Assembly (NCBI GenBank): GCA_964427535.1
Contig: CAYRVF010000035.1
Location: 1-39,608, forward strand
Direction of reading: 5' to 3'
Source: CAYRVF01 sp964427535
GTDB taxonomy: Bacteria > Chloroflexota > Ktedonobacteria > Ktedonobacterales > JADMIN01
Length of the DNA stretch: 39,608 nucleotides
The translations under genes were made by a program, and so were the position numbers. Every line of letters begins with the position of its first letter. Positions within the stretch are counted from its first letter, which is position 1. The notes below the pieces were generated by a model. The model saw nothing but the letters and a program-made list of their open reading frames with translations. It had not been told where the DNA came from and did not search any database. Of the stretch, positions 21,225-29,322 are shown in pieces.

Positions 21225-22247
21225 ATGGAGAACAACCGGAATCTTGGCCTGCTGGCCGTTTCAGTCGGCGTAGCGCTCGCGGTACTCTTCGCGCTGCTCG
21301 GCGTGACGTCTGTGCTCGATGCTCGGCTGGGCTTTGGCCTCGCTGCAGCCTCGCTCGCCGCGACCGCACTGCTGTACATCATGTACACGCGCGGCTCGGC
21401 GGTGAACCGCACTGGCTTCGGCGCGCTGCTGATGGTGCTCGCGATCGCGCTCATCATCCCGATTCTCTTCGTGAACCAGCAGCAGACACAGGCCGATGCC
21501 ACCGCGGCGAATTACGACCTGACGCTCCAGCGCGGCGCGGCTATCTTCGGCCAGTACTGTGCGACGTGCCACGGCTTCCAGGGCCAGGGCCTCGCCGGTC
21601 CGCAGCTCAACAACAACGCGGCCGTCAACAAGTTCTCGGATGACGATCTGACGCGCATCATCTCGGCTGGTATCCCGACGGACCCGTCCGATCCGACGAA
21701 GCTCGCGATGCCCGCGTGGTCGCAGGCGTATGGCGGCTCGCTGACCGAGGACGACATCTCGTATCTGGTCGCCTTCATCCGCTCCTCCGACCCGCAGTAC
21801 CGCGCGACGAAGGGCCTGGAGAACGTCAACGGGTTCGACTACGTGCTGGGCACGCTGACCAACGCGACCCAGATCGCGCAGTACAAGGACCAGAAGAAGG
21901 CCGGTGGCAAGCCGCCCGCCAGCGCATTCAAAGACATGACCGGCCAGAAGACCGTGACGGTGCCGATCGTCAACAACGCGCCCGACACCCCGGCGGCGAA
22001 CTGGGGCTTCGAGCCGAACGATATCATTATCAACGTCGGCACGACGGTGCACTGGGCCAACCAGTCGAGCGCGCCCCACACGGTGGTCTCGCTGCCGGGA
22101 GCGGCGGCGCCGTTCGACTCGACCAAGACCGCGGCCGATCTCGCGGCTGGCACCGGGACGTTTGATTTCACCTTCACCAAGGCGGGCGACTACCCGTACT
22201 TCTGCAGCATTCACCCGGCGATGAAGGCGTACATCATCGTCAAGTAG
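21225..22247 (+). CDS. Membrane-anchored cytochrome c fused to a plastocyanin-like cupredoxin
   Basis: A 340-residue redox fusion, probably the electron acceptor of the Rieske protein. Three hydrophobic segments (about 8-28, 36-54 and 65-83) anchor it. A mono-haem cytochrome c domain follows, with C112-A-T-C115-H116 and the distal Met162 in KLAMPAWS. After a linker a type 1 copper domain carries His285 (SAPHTVVS), Cys327, His330 and Met333 in YFCSIHPAMKAYI, a complete plastocyanin-type ligand set. The electron path haem c to copper would be intramolecular. Normal acceptors of b6f/bc complexes are separate small proteins, so the fusion is notable. It starts 29 bases after the Rieske gene, ATG 21225, with GAGGAA upstream, and is clearly in the same operon. 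Confidence 0.92.
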   Translation: MENNRNLGLLAVSVGVALAVLFALLGVTSVLDARLGFGLAAASLAATALLYIMYTRGSAVNRTGFGALLMVLAIALIIPILFVNQQQTQADATAANYDLTLQRGAAIFGQYCATCHGFQGQGLAGPQLNNNAAVNKFSDDDLTRIISAGIPTDPSDPTKLAMPAWSQAYGGSLTEDDISYLVAFIRSSDPQYRATKGLENVNGFDYVLGTLTNATQIAQYKDQKKAGGKPPASAFKDMTGQKTVTVPIVNNAPDTPAANWGFEPNDIIINVGTTVHWANQSSAPHTVVSLPGAAAPFDSTKTAADLAAGTGTFDFTFTKAGDYPYFCSIHPAMKAYIIVK

Positions 22248-22263
22248 TGGCGCATCGAGACTC

Positions 22264-22292
22264 GCGGCCCCTCTCCGGCGGGAGAGGGGAGA
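22264..22292. repeat. Short palindrome after the cytochrome c-cupredoxin gene
   Basis: CCCCTCTCC (22268-22276) and GGAGAGGGG (22281-22289) form a perfect 9-bp stem with a GGCG loop. No T run follows, so it could attenuate rather than end the operon transcript. It belongs to the C/G-run repeat family. Confidence 0.6.
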
Positions 22293-22421
22293 CGCTTTCG
22301 CTTCCGCTCCGCGTAGGCAGGTGCGTGTTGGGCTGAGAGAGGCTCTGGCCTGACACGCGGCCGCGCGGCGGAAGGGACCGGCTCCGCCGGACGTTCTCGT
22401 CGAATCGAAGGGACCACCAGT

Positions 22422-24344
22422 ATGCAAGTTGCGGCGACGACGCCCGCGCGAGAACGCGAACACGAGAAGCCAATGTCGTGGGCGCGGGCGGTCTTGATCG
22501 CGATTGGCTTTTTCTTCCTCGCCTCAATTCTGCTGGGCCAATTCCCCAGCTACATCTTCACCGTCTCCACCGGCGCGACGCTCGCCCACATGGAGCAGGG
22601 CTTCCTCGACATCGCCGTGCTCTCGATCGGCATCGGCATCCTCTGTTTTACGATCTCGCTGCTTTACGATCCGCGTCCGTTGCTGCCGTGGCCGCTCTTC
22701 GCACTGGTCGGGCTGGGAATTGCCGCGATCGGCCTCTACACGCTGTATCAGGTCTCGATCGGCATCTTCGGCACGAATATCTTCGGTCAGGGCGGGTGGA
22801 ATGAGTTCCTGCCGAGCGCCGTCCCTAACGGCAACTCGGTCGTCGACTGGCCGATAGCCGGGCAGACGTACCTGGGGCATCCCGCGTGGCTGCAGCTTGA
22901 GAGCATCGACCTCAAGTCCCTCGGCATGATGGGGACGATTTTCGGCTTCGGCCTCTTCGTCATCGCGGTGCTCAATCCGTTCGTGCTCTCGGGTCGGCTG
23001 CTCGGTCCGGCGCGCGATTTGATGGTGCGCCTGAGCCTTGGCCTGGCGATTGTCATCGGCGCGATCTGGCTGACGGTCTTCACCTTCACGCCGCAGGCGC
23101 TGCAGCCCAAGTCTGACGGCACGCACGGCGCGGTAGGGAATGTCCTGATCTTTATCGGGCTGATGCTCGCGCTCTTTGCGCTGATCGTCTGGCTGCTGCC
23201 CGTGATGACCGCCAACCGGCAGCAGTTCATGCCGAGTGTGTACCTGCACGGCGTGGTCGGCCTGCTCGCCAGCGTCGGGATTCCCTTCCTAATTCTCTGG
23301 GCGCTGATCTACCCGGTGGTGAACGCCATCCACAACGTCGACAGCCAGCAGTTCTGGGTCTCGTGCTCGAAGAAGAACGACATCCCCGGAAGCTGCACGT
23401 TCTCGCCGTTCACCGGCTATATCATCTGCGCCATCGTCTTCACCTCGATCTTTGGGCTCTTCGTCCTGGGGATGTATTTCTGGAGCACGCGGCGGAATTC
23501 GGTGGTGCTCGCGGGCACGATTGGCCTGGTCTGGGTAGCGCTCGCCGCGACGGTGGTCCACGTGGACGACCCGGTGCAATTGCCGATCGGCATGCTGATC
23601 GCGACGGGCATCATCGTGATGGCGTTCATCTGGACGTGGGGCAACCAGCGCGAATTCGCACCCGTCGTGGCGGAGCAGCTTGGCTGCATGGGCCAGTGGC
23701 TCATCCTCGGCACACTGTTGCTGGTGTACCTCTTCGGGTTCGCCGCCTTCTCGCTGCCGTCGTTCTTCGAGGTCGAGGCGCTGGGACTGTTCTACAGCCC
23801 CGGCCGCGGCGGCTCGCACGATGCCTTCTGGGGGCTGCTGCTGATGGGTGGGCTGGCCGCGTTCCAGTTCACCATTCTGGCGCGTCGCGGCAAAGCGCCG
23901 CCGATGAGCAACATGAAGAAGTTCGCGATGGTCTCTTTGCTCATCGCCATCATCCTCATGCTGGCGGGCGCGATCATCGGCTTCCATAACGACGTGCTGG
24001 TGACGGGCATCAACGGCTTCGAGGGCGCGCACGGCGTCTTCCTCGCGGGCATCATCTTCGAGGTGGTCGGCGTGGTCACGGCCGGGCTGGCGGCGCTGCG
24101 CGCGGGCTCGCTGCCGTGGGCCATCGCGATTGGCGTCTCGGTGCTGATCGGCGCCGCCGTCGCCTTCGTGATGTACAACCTCTCGCAGCCGTACCCGGAG
24201 CTGGTGGTGTTTGGTTTCATCCTCGTGATGGTCGGCGCGTTCGCCTACGTCGCGGCCGGTCCCGAGCCGATCGACCCGTACGAGCAGGCGCTGCTCGAAG
24301 CGGGCTACGAGAACGGCAACGGCTCGTTCGTCGTCGGCCGCTAA
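22422..24344 (+). CDS. Large polytopic membrane protein of unknown function
   Basis: 640 residues with about 14-16 hydrophobic segments, starting with AVLIAIGFFFLASILLG (residues ~23-39) and continuing almost to the C-terminus. I do not recognise the family. Haem-copper oxidase subunit I is unlikely: the paired histidines and the HxH pattern of helices VII and X are missing. His residues occur mainly in loops (TLAHMEQG, GHPAWLQ, YLHGVVG, GAHGVFLAG). An external loop has a cysteine pair in WVSCSKKNDIPGSC that could form a disulfide. The C-terminus (AAGPEPIDPYEQALLEAGY) is polar and cytoplasmic-looking. It follows the cytochrome c-cupredoxin gene by 174 bases and ends at a strong terminator, so it is probably the last gene of the respiratory operon. 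Confidence 0.75.
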   Translation: MQVAATTPAREREHEKPMSWARAVLIAIGFFFLASILLGQFPSYIFTVSTGATLAHMEQGFLDIAVLSIGIGILCFTISLLYDPRPLLPWPLFALVGLGIAAIGLYTLYQVSIGIFGTNIFGQGGWNEFLPSAVPNGNSVVDWPIAGQTYLGHPAWLQLESIDLKSLGMMGTIFGFGLFVIAVLNPFVLSGRLLGPARDLMVRLSLGLAIVIGAIWLTVFTFTPQALQPKSDGTHGAVGNVLIFIGLMLALFALIVWLLPVMTANRQQFMPSVYLHGVVGLLASVGIPFLILWALIYPVVNAIHNVDSQQFWVSCSKKNDIPGSCTFSPFTGYIICAIVFTSIFGLFVLGMYFWSTRRNSVVLAGTIGLVWVALAATVVHVDDPVQLPIGMLIATGIIVMAFIWTWGNQREFAPVVAEQLGCMGQWLILGTLLLVYLFGFAAFSLPSFFEVEALGLFYSPGRGGSHDAFWGLLLMGGLAAFQFTILARRGKAPPMSNMKKFAMVSLLIAIILMLAGAIIGFHNDVLVTGINGFEGAHGVFLAGIIFEVVGVVTAGLAALRAGSLPWAIAIGVSVLIGAAVAFVMYNLSQPYPELVVFGFILVMVGAFAYVAAGPEPIDPYEQALLEAGYENGNGSFVVGR

Positions 24345-24360
24345 GGGGCCTCGCCCCCAA

Positions 24361-24390
24361 CCCCTCTCCCCGCGGGGAGAGGGGCTTTTT
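24361..24390 (+). terminator. Intrinsic terminator of the respiratory operon
   Basis: CCCCTCTCCCC (24361-24371) pairs with GGGGAGAGGGG (24374-24384), followed by C and TTTTT (24386-24390). It lies 17 bases after the stop codon of the 640-residue gene. Its sequence also fits the palindromic repeat family. Confidence 0.8.
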
Positions 24391-24607
24391 GTCTGAGGGG
24401 CTGTACCGGCCTCCGGTCATGTCTGCATGCCCCCTAACAGCCGCTCGACGGATGAATGGTCACGAGATGCTATGACTTGGTACACTGAATGCTAGGAACT
24501 GCGTTTTTGTGTGTTCAAAGGATATCCGGACGTGTTGAGGCCGTCTTCTGGTAGGCGGCCCTTCTCGGGGCGAACCGGGTTCTGGATGCGACTGCTGAGG
24601 AGTGGCT

Positions 24608-25024
24608 ATGCCCGCAAACACTGTGGCCGTGAGCGCCCCCGGTATCCTGATCGTCGACGACGACACGAGTAATCGCGATACCATCCGCTTGCTGCTCGAA
24701 GAGCTCCCCTATCCCGTTGGCGAAGCGGCCACTTCGGCGCAAACGCTGCACGCGCTCCGTACCACACGGACGAGCCTAATCGTGGTATTTGACATCTTGC
24801 TGCCGGGTGTCGAGGATGGCGCCGCCGTCCTGGGGGCCATCTGCGCCGACAAGCGGCTGCGCCGCCGTGCCGCTGTTGTGGCGATGACTGCCAGCCCCAA
24901 CCTGGTGACGCCCGCCGTCCACGAGCTTTTGCGCCAGCTTGGCGCGCCCCTGATTGTGAAGCCATTCGATATCGACGATCTGCTGCACGAGGTCGCCGCC
25001 GCCGCCGACTCTCTGTGCCTGTAG
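24608..25024 (+). CDS. Single-domain response regulator (receiver only)
   Basis: A 138-residue CheY-like receiver. All phospho-site residues are visible: acidic pocket DDD (17-19), phospho-acceptor Asp62 in VVFDILLPG, Thr94 in VAMTAS and Lys118 in IVKPFD. There is no output domain, so it must act through a partner or as a phospho-relay intermediate. ATG 24608 has GAGGAG (24597-24602) 5 bases upstream. It converges on the GAF histidine kinase gene, whose stop lies 63 bases away, and the two may form a pair. Loop composition (GVEDGAAVL) is ordinary. Confidence 0.9.
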   Translation: MPANTVAVSAPGILIVDDDTSNRDTIRLLLEELPYPVGEAATSAQTLHALRTTRTSLIVVFDILLPGVEDGAAVLGAICADKRLRRRAAVVAMTASPNLVTPAVHELLRQLGAPLIVKPFDIDDLLHEVAAAADSLCL

Positions 25025-25087
25025 CGGCGCTCGCGACTCTAGCGGGCGAGTGGTATGCCATCGGCCCGCGAGGAGGCGTCCGCCGTG

Positions 25088-26509
25088 CTACATCTCTGGG
25101 GTTTGTGTTGCTGCCTCTTGTAGACCTTCGACCGGCAGCCGCAACACAAATCGTGTGCCCTCGCCTGATGTCGCATCGACGGTAAGATCGCCTCCGTGGG
25201 CCAGGGCGATCTCGCGCACGAGATAGAGGCCGAGGCCCAGACCGGGCGAGTTCGTCCCCGAGGCGAAGCGCGTGAAGATGCGCGACGCCACCTCCGGCGA
25301 AATCCCTGGCCCGCGATCACGCACAGCGATCACGGCCCACTGGAGGCGACGCGCCAGTGGCTCGGGTAGCTGCTCCTGCGCGCGTGTCTCGGCCTGGGTT
25401 TCGGCCTGGGTTTCGGGCGCCACAAGTTCCAGTTCAAGCGTGATCTCCGTCCGCTGCGGCGCATAGTGCAGCGCATTGGCGAGCAGATTTTCGAGCGCCT
25501 GGCGAACTCGGTCGGGATCGGCGATGATGATCAGTTCATCCAGACCGTCGGGCAGGCGCAGCCGGATTCGCGTCCGTGGCACCATCAGCGCGTCGGCGAG
25601 GTCGTGCAGCATCGCGACCAGATCCATCGGTTGCGGATCGAGAGCGAAGAGGCCCTGCTCGATCCGGCTCGCATCCAGCACATTCCCGATGAGGCGGCTG
25701 AGCCGGTCGATCTCGCGGGAGGCAACCTCGGCATCCTCGATGTCATGCGTGGAACCGCGCCGCCGCGCCCGCCGTAGCATGAGATCGATGCGCGCCTTGA
25801 GCGGGGTGAGATAGTTGCGCAGATCGTGCGCGACGACCGTGACCAACTCGTCCGCCGCCATACGCCTGCCCTGCTCGCGCGCCTGCTCGCGGTTGCGCTC
25901 GACCAACTCAGCGTGATGGACGACGACACCGACCCAGCGCGCGACCGCACCGAACAGCTCCAGCTCGCGCTGCCCGAACCGCTCCGGCGTGGTCGACGAG
26001 GCCAGCATCACGCCGCGCCGGACGCCGTCGACCTCCAGTGGCACGACCATCGAGGAGCGAATGCCCAGCGCCTCAACCAGGCCGGGCACCTCGTGCGGGT
26101 CTTGATCGGCGTGGCCCGTCAGATGCGGTCTCCCGGTAGAGAAGACCTCGACCTCGCGTCCGTCGTTGGCGAGCGGCAGCCGGTCCAGACCGAGCATGCG
26201 TTCCTTCCGACCCAGCGGCGTGTCGCTCGTGCCCAGCGCGACCAGGCTATTAATGTCCTCCTGGAAGAACATGATGTCGACTTTATCGGCGCCAAAGGCC
26301 TGGTGGACCAATTGCGACATCTGCGTGAGCGCGGTCTGGCGCTCGTTCACATCGATCTGCAGCAGGTGCTCCAGCGTGTGCAGCAAGGTAGCAGAGGGGT
26401 CTTTCTGTGTCCCTTGGTCGTGCGGCTGTTTCTCCATTTGGGCGACGAATTCCTCCTCCGGCGGAGCGTCCCGCATGGCTCCGTTCGGCTTGCACTTGTC
26501 ATCTCCCAC
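25088..26509 (-). CDS. Cytoplasmic GAF-domain sensor histidine kinase
   Basis: A 473-residue kinase with no membrane segment. A GAF domain covers about 45-200. The dimerisation/phospho-acceptor region has AHDLRNYLTPLK with His228. The ATP-binding domain shows the N box (NLLANALHYAP), the G1 box (VRDRGPGIS) and the G2 box (GLGLGLYLVREIALAHGG). The GAF domain may sense a small ligand or redox state; nothing in the sequence identifies it. A short TQAETQAETR repeat, from a 12-base tandem repeat near 25390, sits between the N and G1 boxes. The start is uncertain: GTG 26509 has no good ribosome site, and an in-frame ATG at 26437 lies 14 bases after GGAGGAGG. The nearby receiver-only protein is its likely partner. 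Confidence 0.9.
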   Translation of the reverse strand: MGDDKCKPNGAMRDAPPEEEFVAQMEKQPHDQGTQKDPSATLLHTLEHLLQIDVNERQTALTQMSQLVHQAFGADKVDIMFFQEDINSLVALGTSDTPLGRKERMLGLDRLPLANDGREVEVFSTGRPHLTGHADQDPHEVPGLVEALGIRSSMVVPLEVDGVRRGVMLASSTTPERFGQRELELFGAVARWVGVVVHHAELVERNREQAREQGRRMAADELVTVVAHDLRNYLTPLKARIDLMLRRARRRGSTHDIEDAEVASREIDRLSRLIGNVLDASRIEQGLFALDPQPMDLVAMLHDLADALMVPRTRIRLRLPDGLDELIIIADPDRVRQALENLLANALHYAPQRTEITLELELVAPETQAETQAETRAQEQLPEPLARRLQWAVIAVRDRGPGISPEVASRIFTRFASGTNSPGLGLGLYLVREIALAHGGDLTVDATSGEGTRFVLRLPVEGLQEAATQTPEM

Positions 26510-26604
26510 CTACACTCAGGGCAAACAGCCGCACTGGTGCGCGTACACTGTCGCTCTCCGCAGCTTTCTCACAAACAGTGCCACGACTCCGTTCGCGTGA
26601 GGTG

Positions 26605-26652
26605 GCCTCATCACCCAGCCCCCTTCCCCTCGCGAGGGGAAGGGGGAGCACA
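26605..26652. repeat. Palindromic repeat between two minus-strand genes
   Basis: A perfect 28-bp palindrome spans 26619-26646, with arms CCCCCTTCCCCTCG and CGAGGGGAAGGGGG. It lies in the 270-base gap between pncB and the histidine kinase gene and can act as a terminator of pncB. The remainder of the gap shows nothing clear. Confidence 0.75.
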
Positions 26653-26779
26653 GATCGTTGCCTGCGGCACGTTGCTTGTCTGGCGAGAAGCCCCGCTCCA
26701 GCGCAGTGAGAGGGGTTGTGGTGAGGCCCTTGTGGAACGCCGCGGAGAAGCGCAAACTCCTGAGGGAAGGGCACCCTCG

Positions 26780-28279
26780 TCAGGACTCGATGCCCGGCAC
26801 CTTGTGGTGGCTCTCGGACCGCTTGCCGTCGCCTTTCGCCCGCTGTGCCTGCGCGGCCTTGCCGTCGGGAACGATGATGTGGTCGCTGGCCGCGCCGTTG
26901 CCCGCGTCATGCATCGCCTCGGCTCGCAGCACCTGAAGCGCCTCACTGAAGCGCACGGGATACGGCTCCTCTGCTTTTAGGGCGTGATAGCGCTCGGGCA
27001 GCGCCCGCAGGTTCGCCTGTGCCAGCTCCCAGATCTCGGAGAGTGGCGGCAGACTCCCCGGAATGACGTGTCCCTGGCGCATGACGGGCCGCAGCAGCCG
27101 GGTATAGCTCTGCGGAGCCAGCTCGTGCTCCAACTGAATGACGTCTTCTTCCCATCGCGGATGCCGGTAGACCTCTTTGCGGCCGGGCCAGGTGGATTTG
27201 GCTCCGGCGAGCTTCATGATGGGGCGCTCGCTGCGGTCCGCCTCGACGTACCAGACTTCCTTGTAGACGCCGCCGAGCGCGCCGCCGGGGACGCCGTGCT
27301 CCACATTTCCGGCGCCGGTGCCGAGGCTGGTGCCGACACCGAACGAATCGATCTCCGCGCCCGCGTCGAGCAGATCGACGATCTCGAACTCGTCGAGGTC
27401 GCCGCTGGCCAGGATGCGTACCGACTCCATGTCGGCCTCGCGCAGTCGCTCGCGCACATAGCGGCTGTCGGCGACGAGATCGCCGCTATCCAGACGCACT
27501 GCCGCCAGCGTGTGGCCGAGGCTCTGCTGCACGCGCTTGGCGACCGCGATGGCCGTCTCGATGGCGCGGCGCGGGTCATACGTATCGAGCAGCAGCGTGT
27601 AGCGGTTGAAGGATTCGGCGACGGCGGTGAAGGCCTCCTCCTCAGTGGGGAAGAGCTGAATCAGCGCGTGCGGCACCGTGCCGGTCGCCCGAAGGCGGTA
27701 GTCGAACGCCGCCGCCAAGAGCGACGTACTCGACGCGCCACCAATGTAGGATGAGCGGGCGACGACCATCGGGTTCTGCGCCCGCCGGAAGGCGAACTCG
27801 GAGATGCGCCGGTTGCGGGCGGCCCAGACGACACGCGAGGCTTTCGTCGCGATGAGGGTGGCGAGATTGATCGCCTGCAGCAGCCCCGCTTCCATCAGGA
27901 TGGCCTCGCGAAAGGGCGCCGTCACCCGCAGCAGCGGCTCGTTGGGGAAGGCGATGCTGCCCTCGGGCATCGCGTAGATGTCGCCCGTGAAGCGCAGGCT
28001 CGCCAGCTCGTCGAGAAATGCGGCGTCGTAGTCGCGGATGCGTGTCAGAAACGCCAGCTCCTCCGGCGTATAGCGGAAGGACTGCACCCACTCAAGGGCC
28101 GACTCTAGCCCGGCGACGAGCATGTAGGCTCCGGCGAACGGCGCGGAGCGGGTGTAGAGGTCGAAGGTCGCCAGACCATTGCGCCCGCTGACCCAGCTGA
28201 TGTAAGCGGCATCTGGATGGTACATATCGGTGTACAGGCCGGGGTGATCTCCAGGTGTACGCCGCACTAGTGGTGACAC
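26780..28279 (-). CDS. pncB: Nicotinate phosphoribosyltransferase
   Basis: Joins nicotinate and PRPP to nicotinate mononucleotide in the NAD salvage (Preiss-Handler) pathway, in the cytoplasm. It is 499 residues. Family segments are GLYTDMYHPDAAYISW near the N-terminus, RRAQNPMVVARSSYIGGASS, LLDTYDPRRAIETA, VRLDSGDLVADSRYVRERL, ILASGDLDEFEI and DSFGVGTSLGTG. A C-terminal Lys/Gly/Ser-rich tail of ~30 residues is extra. The start is GTG 28279, preceded by GGAGAGGCGAC. It follows the DUF1992 gene by 12 bases on the same strand, so the two are probably co-transcribed. Confidence 0.92.
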   Translation of the reverse strand: MSPLVRRTPGDHPGLYTDMYHPDAAYISWVSGRNGLATFDLYTRSAPFAGAYMLVAGLESALEWVQSFRYTPEELAFLTRIRDYDAAFLDELASLRFTGDIYAMPEGSIAFPNEPLLRVTAPFREAILMEAGLLQAINLATLIATKASRVVWAARNRRISEFAFRRAQNPMVVARSSYIGGASSTSLLAAAFDYRLRATGTVPHALIQLFPTEEEAFTAVAESFNRYTLLLDTYDPRRAIETAIAVAKRVQQSLGHTLAAVRLDSGDLVADSRYVRERLREADMESVRILASGDLDEFEIVDLLDAGAEIDSFGVGTSLGTGAGNVEHGVPGGALGGVYKEVWYVEADRSERPIMKLAGAKSTWPGRKEVYRHPRWEEDVIQLEHELAPQSYTRLLRPVMRQGHVIPGSLPPLSEIWELAQANLRALPERYHALKAEEPYPVRFSEALQVLRAEAMHDAGNGAASDHIIVPDGKAAQAQRAKGDGKRSESHHKVPGIES

Positions 28280-28291
28280 GTCGCCTCTCCC

Positions 28292-28846
28292 TCATTCGCT
28301 CAGCGCCGGAAACTCGTCGCGAAACGCGCGCAGCTTGGCCTCGACGTTTATGGTGCGCCGGTGTAACGCGCTCGGCGCGAGGATGTTCAGGCTCAGGATT
28401 TTGCTGTTGATGCCGCGCAGCGCCTCCTCATAGGCGGTCTCGGTTTTCTGGCGCGTCAGATTGTACGCCCGTCGCTGGCTCGCGAATGCGGGATTGTCGC
28501 GCAGCTCCAGCGTGTCGCGGCGCCGCCGCAGGGTGTCGAGCATCTTTTCGGCGCGCGCGACCTCCGCGTCGATCTCGTGGCCGCGCTCGATTTCTGGCGG
28601 CGCCATGTTGTTCTGCTTGAGCAGGCTGTATGCCAGCGCATTATCGCCCGCATAGACGTTTTCTTCGAGATGCAGAGGCTTGCCGGCGCCGCGCAGATTG
28701 TCGAACGCGCCGCGCTCCTGCGCCTCGGTGAGCAGCTCTTCGACGAGGTCGCGCCATCGCCGTCTGCGCTGCTCAGGCGTGTCATACTGGCCGCCTCGCC
28801 GCTGTGGGCGCTGGCCTTGCGGCTCGTTCTCCTCTTGCGTCGGCAT
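28292..28846 (-). CDS. DUF1992 (DnaJ homologue subfamily C member 28-like) protein
   Basis: A 184-residue cytoplasmic protein. The N-terminal half carries the DUF1992 signature: RWRDLVEELLTEAQERGAFD, NLRGAGKPLHLEEN (50-63), then LAYSLLKQNNMAPPEIE. The second half is a charged helical region (~85-170) that may form a coiled coil. The domain occurs in DnaJC28-like eukaryotic proteins and in many bacteria; its role is unknown. No J domain is present. ATG 28846 has AAGGAGAT about 9 bases upstream. It precedes pncB by 12 bases. The leader contains a near-perfect direct repeat GCGATGTCTTG twice (about 28868-28890). Confidence 0.88.
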   Translation of the reverse strand: MPTQEENEPQGQRPQRRGGQYDTPEQRRRRWRDLVEELLTEAQERGAFDNLRGAGKPLHLEENVYAGDNALAYSLLKQNNMAPPEIERGHEIDAEVARAEKMLDTLRRRRDTLELRDNPAFASQRRAYNLTRQKTETAYEEALRGINSKILSLNILAPSALHRRTINVEAKLRAFRDEFPALSE

Positions 28847-29322
28847 ATGCGCCGTATCTCCTTATATGCGATGTCTTGTGCGATGTCTTGGGATGGGTGG
28901 ATGTGTGCCGGGTCGGCCCCCTCCCCCGGTATGAAGCAGAACTTCACCCCCTCCCCCCTTCCCTCGAGGGAAGGGGTCGTGAGGCGAGAGGACGTGGCCT
29001 ACGGGCAACGTACTATAGGCGGCTAGGGCGTGCCCCCTCTCCCAGCCTCTCCCCCGCCCGACGGCGAGAGAGAGGAGCCTGATGATGCCCTTGGCGACAT
29101 CCGCTGCGGCAGCGACCCCTTCCCTCTAAGGGAAGGGGGGAGGGGGTTAGGTCGCATCTGTCATTATACGAGCCGCGACGGGCCGAGGAGTAGCCACGAT
29201 CTGCTGGCGGCCTCTGTCGTCTTCTGGCAATTGCGGCGGGCGCGCACATGACTCTACACTGCTTGCGTCGGAGTGGAGACGGTGCGGCAGCGGCCGTGAT
29301 GAGCGGGTGGAGGAGGTGGAGG
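28847..29322. other. Divergent gap dominated by repeats
   Basis: A 476-base divergent interval between the DUF1992 gene and the portal-like gene. About half is palindromic repeat DNA (28915-29150). No gene is supported; the initial codons of a longer frame from 29248 lack a ribosome site. Confidence 0.5.
28915..29150. repeat. Palindromic repeats: A, inverted B, inverted A
   Basis: Module A has the perfect palindrome CCCCTTCCCTC / GAGGGAAGGGG (28955-28976) with tail TCGTGAGGCG. Inverted module B lies at about 29033-29080 (CTCCCAGCCTCTCCCCC ... GAGAGAGGAGCCTG). Inverted module A lies at about 29113-29150, stem CCCCTTCCCT (29116-29125) with AGGGAAGGGG (29129-29138). The two A copies face each other around B, so the whole can fold into one large structure. 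Confidence 0.8.

Noticed and set aside
22422..24344. 640-residue protein as haem-copper oxidase subunit I
   Set aside because: The low-spin haem histidine pair, the paired His of helix VII and the HxH of helix X are all missing; GHPAW is only a superficial match to the GHPEVY motif.
26509..26779. Short frames between pncB and the histidine kinase gene
   Set aside because: They read through the palindromic repeat, lack ribosome sites and have Arg-rich shadow composition.
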